DNA from: Megaleporinus macrocephalus
Taxonomy: Eukaryota; Chordata; Actinopteri; Characiformes; Anostomidae
Assembly: GCA_021613375.1 (NCBI GenBank)
Contig: CM038711.1
Coordinates: 21,103,694-21,167,693 of the forward strand
DNA length: 64,000 nt
Reading direction: 5' to 3'
A model generated the notes under the pieces. That model worked only from the letters and a program-made list of their open reading frames with translations, made no database searches and was not told the DNA's origin. Position 1 is the first letter of the stretch, and every line of letters starts with the position of its first letter. The position numbers and the translations under genes were made by a program. Below, piece after piece: positions 55,281 through 64,000 of the stretch.

Positions 55281-55821
55281 CACTATAGGAACAAAAGTAC
55301 TGAAACACCTTCACATTACACCTACAGAAGTCTTTATGACATCTTATTCTAAATCCATAGTCATTGATATAAACTTGGTCCCCTATTTGCACCACTACCA
55401 GCTTACATTCTTCTGGAACGACTTGCTACAAGACTTTGGATTGTCTCTCCCGTTCCTCCAAAAGAGCCTTTGTGAGGTCAGACACTGGGGGCCTGTCTCA
55501 CGATCTTTGTTCTAGTTCATCCCTAAGGTGTTCCACCAAAGCAGCGTACTTTGCACCACTCTATCCAACACTTGGCATCGTGCTTAGTGATGTAAGGCTT
55601 GCATGCAGCTGCTCAGCCATATAAACCCATGCCATGAAGCTCCCAGCGCACAGTTTTTGTGCTAAAGTTAATGACATTCCTTTACAATTCCTTCAGCATT
55701 GCTGTGTAAAAGCAGACTGCATGGCTGGGTGCTTGATTTCATACACCTGTGGGAATGGGACTGAATAAAACACCTGAATTCAATGATTAAGGTGTGTCCT
55801 AATACTTTTGTCCATATAGTG
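55281..55821. mobile_element. MITE with about 30-bp terminal inverted repeats
   Basis: Left end CACTATAGGAACAAAAGTAC followed by TGAAACACC; right end GGTGTGTCCTAATACTTTTG followed by TCCATATAGTG. The ends are near reverse complements and match a well-known fish element type. The 541-bp interior has no transposase similarity, so the element is non-autonomous. Confidence 0.75.
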
Positions 55822-56050
55822 GACATTGAATCTGTTCCAACTTTTTTGAAAACGTGTTGTAAAATTTGGAATTAGCATATACATATAATATTTACATATA
55901 AATATAATATAAAAAATCAGTAACGTTGAAAAGGTAAAAAACTTTTTTTTTGATTATTTAAAGTAAATACCTGTTAAAGTTTTTATGTAAAAAAACTGTT
56001 TTTCTTTGTAGTGTACCTAGTGTCCCAACTTCTTTGGAACTGGGTTTGGT
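55822..56050. mobile_element. Second small DNA-element remnant next to the MITE
   Basis: TGTTCCAACTTTTTTGAAAA at 55833 and TGTCCCAACTTCTTTGGAAC at 56022 resemble the 'cccaacttttttggaat' boxes of another common fish element. Direct orientation of the two boxes suggests sub-terminal repeats or a fragment. Confidence 0.4.
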
Positions 56051-56829
56051 GGACCTCATATGCCCTGTACGTATACAGTATATATGTATATCCGTACTGC
56101 GAACAATAAATGTGAAATCTGAATCGAAACACACCCTTCTCTGCTTTCTTTCCCAAACATTTTTGGATAACAACAGTGGAGCCATGAGGACTGTCTCCGC
56201 CATTCTTTAGAGAAGAATAGGAAGGCGATATGATGGTAAATGCTCAAGTACAATAAAAAAAACAGTTTTGCTCCCTCGTCTTGGAAAGACACAATTGGAG
56301 CAGAACAATGATGGATGTGATCAAATCACTATGCCACGTAGCAAAACAACATACCACCACCACCCCCCACCTGGAATATGTCAGTCCTGATCATAGGCTC
56401 CTCAGCTTGAAGCTGCCTCCATTTCAGCCTTATGATTTCCAGGAATCTCTTTCTTTTCACCCAAACATAATTGTCACCCTCCCCTTCTAGTTTCCAGTAC
56501 CCCCCGCCACCGCTCACTCCCCTGCTGCTTCGGCTAAGTGAAAAACAAACAGGCTCTCGTTAGCATGTGCAAGGCACTCGTGGTAAACAGTCTTGTTTCC
56601 ACTCGAGTGCTTGGTGCAAAATCTAACTGAATGGAAAGCACTCACGGTAGGCAGGCTGTGCCCGTGCCCTTCATCAACAACTGCCATATGAGGGCATCCA
56701 TAAATACAACTGGACAGGGCTGGCATTTAGTGGCCACCAGGGGAGTGTGCTTGTTTTTTTTCCTTTTATAGAAAATAAATTCTTCAGCCAATTACTAGTG
56801 TTACCACAAAAAGTATTTACTACGACCAG

Positions 56830-56839
56830 TGTGTGTGTG

Positions 56840-56916
<77 letters not shown>
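56830..56916. repeat. (GT)n(TA)n compound microsatellite
   Basis: A short GT run is followed by about 35 TA units. The open frames over it on both strands are artefacts. Confidence 0.95.
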
Positions 56917-56918
<2 letters not shown>

Positions 56919-58314
56919 CAGTAAAGTAAAGAAAGTTGATATTGGAGATATTCATTTTTCATTGGACAGTGCCGATGTATATTAGATTTATATTATACTG
57001 ATGTGAAAATGTGCTACTTTTTGTAAGTATAACTACTTTTTTCCTGGCCTAAGAGTCCTACTCTCATCTGTAATAGCTGTTTTGCAGCTAATATGTCCTT
57101 GAGGCCATTGAGAGTCTTGTGACTGTGATGATAACTGAAAGGAATTTTACTGAGCCACAACAAGGCAGACAATTAACAGGGGTGATTTCACAGCACACCG
57201 TGTTCCTTCTGAAGGCCACAATCAGTCTGCAACCCAGACAGGCCGTTTTTATCAGAAGGAATTGCTCATGGACTTTACCTTATTTGTCCATCTCACTCCC
57301 TGCAGCAGGTGACAGAATCTGTTTAAATCACCTCAGGACATCATATCTTTGCACCTGTTCCCAGCATATAATGCGCTGGTGGATGGGAGCATTGTTTCCA
57401 TAATATGTGCAATCTGTTCTCACTGGGGATTATTGTGTCCCCCTGAAATGATATACACTGTCCCTCAAAATGGCACACAGTCTATTCTGTCCCCTTTTGA
57501 GGACTAATCAGAACATCTAGTACCCATTGACCAGTCCATAGAAATGAGAAGTGGAAAGTAGGTACACTGTTGTTATTAATGAAACGTTTTAATAAATATA
57601 CGTTTAAACAACATTTTATTTTGTACCCCCTAAACTGCGTGTCTGTATCAAACATTTACTGAACACATCTGCAGAAGAAAGCGCTTACAGGAGGATTCAG
57701 GAGCTCCACATTAACATCGCGTACCTCCACCGCTGAGTACGATCAGGCGATTCCGTTATTTGGTCAAAAGGGGGCGCCAAATACAAACTCGCAGTCTAAA
57801 GTGACCCCATCCTTTAAGCTCGCGCAGATCCAGCAAATGGACACATTTTAAAGAGGGATTAAACTGCTGTTTCAAAATGTCTACATAATTGAGTTGTTTA
57901 GATGTAAACAAAGTTATTCAGAGCGGTTTGACGCGTTGTAGCGGTCTGACTTAAAGACTCGGATTTTTGTTACAGTCTTGGTGATGGTAAGCAGAGGTCG
58001 CGATATCTTCAATACGAATATAGACATTTTATCCAAAATAATCAGATAGACTACATGTCTTATGGGCTTTTATACGGCCTGTAACAATTTAAACATGTAC
58101 GTTTTAGGCCAAATCTATATGTAAAAACTGTCGTGAAACAAAGTTTTATACATCGTATCTCTCTGTAAGTGTTTAGCGTTAAACTCTGCAGACTTCTGGT
58201 TCCTATCACCACCTGTGAAAACATAGCAAAACACACACCGTCGTCACAACACTGTATATCTTAGTGTTGCTACACCGTTATCAAAAGATGGTGTTTTTTA
58301 GATTGTGTGGTTGT

Positions 58315-58500
58315 TACAACGTCACTATTAAATAACGTTGTTTCATGATATTATGAGTATGTAGGAGTACAACTCCACAGACTTCCCTTCAGATACAATG
58401 AAACGTGTGAAAGATTCTAGGAGGTTCTGACAACGTACTGATAACGTTACAACTATGCTATCACAACTTTCTGAGGAATTATGACAAAGTTGTGAGAACC
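58315..58500 (+). repeat. Dispersed repeat, third copy
   Basis: GGTTGTTACAACGTCACTAT, AAAGATTCTAGGAGGTTCTG and ACAACGTACTGATAACGTTA align in order with 9360-9540. Further GTTGT/ACAAC motifs continue to about 58540. Confidence 0.6.
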
Positions 58501-59057
58501 AACACAGTAGGTGGTCACAACGTAACTGTTGTGACTCGATATATTTAGAACATCTAGAACATCTGAACCACACAGAATTCATTTACTTCTTAATGCAAAG
58601 ATGCAAATCTGTGGAAATTAGTTTGATGAAAGAATGAAATGGAAAGAAGCTGGGAAACCCACCTTTAGGCCAGATGAATGCAATTTTACATTTTTAATGT
58701 GTAAACGCAATAATACAAACGAAAATGAACAGCTGTATCATTAGGCAGCAGATTCAAACCCTTAGCGAGCTGAGACAACACACACATCATAACAAAGCAT
58801 AAGACCGAACAGAACTTACATATATCTAAACACATCCATATAAATATAGACTTCGTCAGTGGGAGACTGTTTTCTCTGACATGGTCGTGTTGAGATGAAT
58901 GAATCACTGATCAGAGGAGAGCCTGCTCGACACACCACAGTTCAGTACATAAGATCTGCGAAACCCCGCGAAACCCCGCGATACTCAAACCCGGTTCTGA
59001 GTCCTGTCCGAGTGTCTGAATGAAACTCTACATCAGGTTTTACTTTCAGCTCGCAGG

Positions 59058-59060
<3 letters not shown>

Positions 59061-59137
<77 letters not shown>
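59061..59137. repeat. (GT)n microsatellite, about 38 units
   Basis: An uninterrupted 77-base alternating purine-pyrimidine tract about 1.9 kb upstream of the igf1r start codon. Confidence 0.95.
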
Positions 59138-59138
<1 letters not shown>

Positions 59139-59496
59139 CTGTCATGGGCAAAATATGTGCATGTTACAAACACTGAAAACATGGTCTTTAAACCTCAATG
59201 ATTTTCAGAGTAAATTAGGCTAGACTGAGTAACTGCGAATACGGGTTATGGTTCATTTGAATTATTTTAGTCTGATGAGGTCTGAAAACCTCTCAACATT
59301 TCAGATTCTTCCCCTTTTTACGTGAACGCAGTGATGGACACATGTACACATATGCTTACTGGACTAGCTCTGTATCATTTTCAGAAGCTTCCATATGTAT
59401 TAAATGAATGTGATTTCATTATCTGCTTTAGCAGATTGTATAAACACTGCACATACATATACATACATACATATACACAAATTTACACACACAATA

Positions 59497-59541
59497 CAGA
59501 TAAATAGATAGATACATAGATAGAAAGAGAGAGAGAGACAG
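59497..59541. repeat. GATA/GA-rich simple repeat
   Basis: Imperfect AGATA units run into GAGAGAGAGAGA. Confidence 0.8.
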
Positions 59542-59760
59542 ATCGAGAAAAACAGCTGTGCCTATATGTACAGACCCAGATAGAGCAGATAAAGACCCAT
59601 CTCACTATCACAGTAATTAAATTAATTTATGAATAGGTAGTTCATTATTAGTCACAGACATGCTGGCTAAACATTTGGGACGATATTTAACGGTGCCTTG
59701 TTCCCAAGAAAATGCCACCATGTGCTGAAACCACAATGTGCAAATATAATGAATCAAATT

Positions 59761-60976
59761 GAGCCTTTATACTCTCTCCTCTTCTCTCTGTCCAGCACTG
59801 TGTAACGCTGCTGGTGGAGGATTCCCACGCTGCTGGATCCTGAGGTACTCCACTCCATTTTTTCCCGCTCGCTTAACGTGTGTGTGTGTGCGAGTGTGTG
59901 TGTGTGCGAGTGTGTGAGTGTGTGTGAGTGAGGGAGAGAGAAACCGAGTGTTGTTTACAGCGGCGGATCTCCTGAGCTGAGCCGAGCCCGTCACAGGAGT
60001 CCGTCTGGCCGATGCAGTGCAGCCCAGCGCCGCTGCCCTCACTGTGGAGCCAAACCTGATGCTGGTGATTTTCGTCAGAGATATATAAAAAAACAAGACA
60101 CTGTATCTGTGATTTTCTGTTTTGTTTTTGTCGTCGACGTGGAAAAAAGTCCCTTCCAAAAAAATAGAGCCTAGGAGCTTCTCTGCTGTTCTCTGCCTTC
60201 GCCTCTCGAAAGGAGAAAAAACAACACGAGGATTTATTTGGAGTGAAAAACATCCCGCAAGAGCAGAGTAAAGGCAGCAGACTGGGAGAGCGATATAGAG
60301 AGAGTGAGGGAGAGGGAGAGAGGGGGCTGCTGCAGCTGGTGTGAAACCATTTTTGTCCTGGCGGATATTTTGGATGAGCCCTGTTGGGAGGCTCGCTGAG
60401 CGGCTCGTTCATTCATAGCCTGTCCGGGTCTCCATCCTCTTCTGTGGTGCGACCTCGCGGTCTCCTCACGCACGGGTCGCGGGACTGGGAGCCACCAGCA
60501 CGACGGTCGGGCCTACAAGCCCCCTCACTCACCCACACGCTGGTGCTCAGTGGGGCATTTTGGCGGACGGAGAGCGAGTGAGGCTAACCGACTTAGCTTC
60601 TGAGGGGCTTTCTCTCAAGAAATGGAGGCTGAAGACGCGGACTGTCGTTCGTGTGAAATTCGTGGCTCGACTGTTTTCACTAGTCACTCGGCGTCGCGTC
60701 GCTGGCAAGAATAACGAGGTGTTTTGATGTTTTAATTCACCTGAACGCGATCCCCAGTCGTCGGAATCAGAAGTTGCTGGCTGCTTCTGCCCATCTCGCT
60801 CCAACGCACGAACGAAAACAACGCGGATTTGTTTTTCACTCGTTCACCCTGTAACGTTGTAAAGGAGCTGCCGAGTCAGACCTGCTTTTCTTCGTTTACT
60901 GGCGCACAGTACTCTCTTTTTTATATTTGTGGGACAAGGCCTTTCTGTTTTTGGGAGATTGATTAATGTGACAGGA
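59761..60976 (+). promoter_or_regulatory. igf1r: igf1r promoter and long 5' leader
   Basis: GC-rich, CpG-bearing DNA that contrasts with the spacer before it. An imperfect TG/GA repeat lies at 59878-59940 and a purine-rich GAGAGGGAGAGAG tract near 60300. Mammalian IGF1R likewise has a GC-rich, TATA-less promoter and an unusually long 5' UTR in exon 1. The transcription start is not determined. Minus-strand open frames here (for example 60412-59873) are compositional artefacts. Confidence 0.6.
60966..60971 (+). promoter_or_regulatory. igf1r: Minimal uORF (ATG directly followed by TGA) before the igf1r start
   Basis: ATGTGA at 60966-60971 ends five bases before the igf1r ATG at 60977. The start-stop is in a different frame from the main start. 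Such start-stop elements can hold a ribosome at the site; the effect here is inference. Confidence 0.6.
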
Positions 60977-61070
60977 ATGAGATCTGGAACGGCGAGGAGT
61001 ATTTCGACCTTATTCTGGGGTCTTGCGCTCTGGCTCTCTGCGAGCTGCCCGTGGTCCGCCAGCGGAGAGA
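60977..61070 (+). CDS. igf1r: Insulin-like growth factor 1 receptor, exon 1 (signal peptide), partial gene
   Basis: First coding exon of a receptor tyrosine kinase for IGF-1/IGF-2. The text MRSGTARSISTLFWGLALWL continues SASCPWSASGE: a basic start, a hydrophobic core and a Gly-Glu end, matching in length and layout the mammalian exon 1 (MKSG...LWGLLFL...SGE). The exon ends after one base of the next codon at a perfect GTAAGT donor (61071), the phase expected for IGF1R exon 1. It is the first in-frame ATG; the stretch from 60929 is open but lacks an ATG. Position next to fam169b agrees with human 15q26.3. The remaining exons lie beyond the window. igf1ra versus igf1rb is not resolved. Confidence 0.85.
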
Positions 61071-64000
61071 GTAAGTTAACCTTCATATTTGCTCGCATGC
61101 AACTGTTATTTTTACCATCAGGGCAAAACGAGTGAAAACGTGATGCTTGAACGCTCAAATGGCATCCAGGGCACGTGTTTTCTTAGCCAAGGTGCTCACA
61201 TATGTGTGCAGGACGAGGCCTGTGGACTGTAGTCCGGACTCAGGTAGACAGATATGCGCGTGGCTGGTTTGGCTGAGCGGATGGTGCTTCCACATGTAGC
61301 CAGATCTGTGTGCGTTTCTTTTTCTTCAACAACAATTAGTCACCGGATGTGTCATACGTATAAAAATACAACAAAAAGTCCCACAGACTGCCTTCATGGA
61401 CCGTAGTCAAAAATCAAGAACTGTTAGTCACCCCTGTATCACTGAGTCTGGTGGTTACACTGTGCAGTACAGTGAGGGTCCAGGGACGGCTGAGGACGTG
61501 CTCGGTGCAGGGATGTTGTTTGGAGGTCTCAGCTCGTGTTGGAGGGGCAGAGTTTCTCTGCAGTAATGTTTATATAAAAGACCCGGGCATTTAGTGCAGT
61601 ATAGCTACAGCAACGTTAGCTGAACGGAGTCTGTGCGAGTGTGATGCAGCAGAGAGTGTGAGTGTGAGTGTGTGTTTGCTCCACATAGCCGTGGATGGGA
61701 AGAGCTCACGCGCGCAGGGAGCGGACTACAATGACCATGTGGCCATTTTACGTTTCGCAGGCTGTGCAGGAATCCGCCGTGCAGCCTAGTGTTGGTGTGA
61801 AATAGCAGCTCTCTTTCACTGAGAACTCGATGGTGACTGTTTTTTTTTATTTAGCACCGAATGTATTTATTTTTAGACTGAAAGAACGTGGATGCTGTAC
61901 GGTTTAAAAGGCGATGATCTGCTACAGCTGCGGTGTTTTCATTAGTGACTAAGCTGTGGAGGCTGACAGGTGAACACAGCATCCCGTATTGAGTTTCTGC
62001 TGAAGTTTTATCTTGCAAAGCTCATTTTAAATGGGTTACACTTTCTGCTCTTCAGGTCAGGCGGACTGTATCAAACTTAATTTCTAAAAGCATAGAAAGG
62101 GAATCCCGTCATAACAATACTGTTCCATTACAATGTTATGATTATCAGACACATCACAGAATATCTGCATTAGATGCAGTTTGAATTAGCATTAATGAAG
62201 GTAATGATTTAAGGTAGGTTAATAATATAGTATAACTGTGTTTCCTCTGCACTGAAATAATGTCCTGCAAACATGTCAGTTTGTTATTGTTTTTGTTATT
62301 GTTATTATTATTATTATTATTATCATCATTGTAATTATTATTATTACTAATGAGCACTTAAATGTACAGATACAGGGATTTTGGTGGTGAGAGAGAGCAG
62401 GTTATCCACTGAAGTACTCCTGTCTCAAACACTTTGAACCTCAAGAGGTGATGGTGAGTCACTGTAGCATCATCTGCCTTCAACCCCAACATGAGAGAAT
62501 GAGGAAGTAGTGCTTCCCAAACAGTGTGTTCTAACCTCTTGTCAGTCATGTTGAAGGTCCTGCTTCCACTTAGATCATTTAACAGGCAGCCAAAGAAAGG
62601 AAAAGTGATCACAGCAAAAGCCAAAGTTTTTTTTATAAACAATACGAAGCTGAAGTTTTAGTATAAACAATTTTTAACACACTCTTGGTGAGTAAATGGA
62701 TGAAGTTTTATGCTGAATTACATGTTTTCTGTAGGCTGGTAGGAGTTAAAGGAGAGACTGTGCATTCTCTGGTAAAATGTTGCCCCCAGTTGTTCGAAGT
62801 ATGAACTTAACAGGTTGCGTCATCTTACAAATTGCTCCTTCAAGCTGTTTCTTCTAAACAGTCTTGAGGACACAGCTAGTCACTTATATTGCAGTTAAAT
62901 ATGCAGGCAAAAGGTTACAATATAGGACAATATCTCCTAAACTAAAAAGCAATAATGTCGATATGATGGTAAACAGGTAGAGATAATCCCTCACCCAGCA
63001 CCACGTTCTGTCAGACTTTATACAATTCTAGACTTTAGCGGTTTCTTGTCGTTGTTCCAGTGATGTGAGACTGAGCTCTTGTTTTCTGCTTTCATGTTAT
63101 TTACTTTCAGCTGTACTAAACATGTTGATGTTGTTTGCCAGGTTCTGTTACTCAGCTGCAAGTTGTAAACATCGTGATTAGAAATGACCAGCAAATGTCA
63201 CAAATGGCTGACTTTACCGTTGAATCTGGTGAAACTTGATATTTTGTTTGCCTGTCTGAATGGTGAGGTAATGGTGCAATGTTTCTTTGAGATTGCGGAA
63301 AAGCATGTGATTTGGGAACTTGCTGTTGTCCCAGACTGTCGTCCCACATCCGCGTTTCAAACAGACAGAAAACAAAGCCAGATGACCGTTAAACTATTTC
63401 ATCGGGTCTCTGTTTTGAATTGTATATGTGTATGATAGTCAAGAGCCAGGCTGCAGTGAACAGTTAATTTTGAAGCTCCACCTTTTTGGGCATACGGTTT
63501 GTAAATGCTTATGAGAGCCTTATGAGAACATTTGCTCCCATAACTTTGAGGGGGTAAAGATAAATTGCATCATGTTGTTGACAACCCATTTTTTTATGGT
63601 TGAATTGAAGGTCACAATCTGTTATGATCTATTTAACTTCAAATTGTTTTTTTAAGAAAGTTGCACTACTGCGTTGCATAATGAACATGGCATTTGACAC
63701 TTTTGGCATGCCGTCCAGTTATCGCTCAATTGGTATTGCTTTAGATTAAGATCCAGTTGGTATTAGTGTTTAGTGTGGTCAGTACATGAAGTGGTCAGTG
63801 GTGTTTTCTTTCCTTCCTGTTCTACATTTGCATCCTGCATTTGCACTGTTATCAGTTTTTATTTCATTCACACAGTGAATATGCAGTGCAGACCATGTTG
63901 ATTAGAGTTTCATTAGATTAGATTATTTTCATGTCTTCTTACAGCCAAAACACATGTACATAAGTTTAAAAGGCTCTTTTCATGAAATGACAGATTGGCT
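61071..64000 (+). other. igf1r: Start of igf1r intron 1
   Basis: No second coding exon is present, as expected given the very long first introns of IGF1R genes. The first about 700 bases remain CpG-bearing and may hold promoter-proximal elements. An ATT-rich microsatellite lies at 62281-62350. The open frames at 62358-62642 and 63184-63435 are unsupported. Confidence 0.65.
62281..62350. repeat. Imperfect (ATT)n repeat
   Basis: TTATTGTTATTATTATTATT and later ATTATTATTATTACT, with interrupting CATCATTG. Confidence 0.85.

Larger units (their letters stand above)
49827..59760. other. Repeat-rich spacer between fam169b and igf1r
   Basis: No coding exon is supported across about 10 kb. Named parts are listed separately: candidate CTCF motifs, a non-LTR tail, a 750-bp repeat, two MITEs, TA and GT microsatellites and a dispersed-repeat copy. 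Stretches at 52.7-55.2 kb and 57.0-58.2 kb hold nothing I can assign; the open frames there are short, overlapping and without splice context. Confidence 0.6.

Noticed and set aside
56674..56955. IYIYIY-rich open frames on both strands
   Set aside because: Translation of a TA microsatellite.
58942..59223. THTHTH / CVCVCV open frames
   Set aside because: Translation of the GT microsatellite.
59767..60412. 130- and 179-residue minus-strand open frames
   Set aside because: They lie in the GC-rich igf1r leader with TG and GA repeats; the predicted peptides are low-complexity Ser/Thr/His-rich with no family match.
60929..60976. Possible longer igf1r N-terminus from an upstream in-frame GTG
   Set aside because: There is no ATG in the extension, and the signal peptide starting at 60977 matches the family layout and length.

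Overview
The window is vertebrate nuclear DNA, almost certainly from a ray-finned fish. Genes are split into many short exons with GT-AG introns, introns and spacers are AT-rich, and the DNA is full of microsatellites, Tc1-type relics, L2-type LINE pieces and palindromic MITE-like elements. The large palindromic element near 45.4-46.1 kb resembles repeats I associate with otophysan fishes (catfish/characin type). That order-level guess is an inference from memory, not a measurement.

Layout: (1) 1-3.2 kb is a GC-rich, CCAAT-box-bearing stretch, possibly the promoter of a gene lying to the left, followed by a small MITE and the probable 3' UTR of kmt5b. (2) 3.24-8.8 kb, minus strand: kmt5b, a histone H4 lysine-20 methyltransferase, nine coding exons and 829 codons as reconstructed. 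(3) 8.8-13.4 kb: intergenic repeats, including an inverted repeat pair and an internally deleted Tc1 relic. (4) 13.4-16.4 kb, plus strand: an F-box/LRR-like protein with an uninterrupted coding exon. (5) 18.4-31.4 kb, plus strand: anpep (aminopeptidase N), 20 exons, 946 residues, all zinc-peptidase active-site residues present. (6) 31.7-38.9 kb, minus strand: arpin, six exons, 226 residues, tail-to-tail with anpep. (7) 43.2-49.8 kb, minus strand: fam169b, nine exons, 349 residues. (8) 49.9-59.8 kb: repeat-rich spacer with candidate CTCF motifs. (9) 59.8-64 kb, plus strand: long 5' leader, signal-peptide exon and start of intron 1 of igf1r. The rest of igf1r lies beyond the window.

The genes do not form one pathway. 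anpep, arpin, fam169b and igf1r correspond to a human chromosome 15q26 neighbourhood, while kmt5b is on human 11q13, so the window records a fish-specific junction or an ancestral linkage. The points I rate highest are: a GNAT-acetyltransferase-like signature in the uncharacterised Fam169b protein; a minimal ATG-stop uORF five bases before the igf1r start codon; a kmt5b start region where the usual third codon (Trp) is a stop and translation must begin at a new ATG directly after it; and a perfect 24-bp-arm palindrome inside the Tc1 relic.
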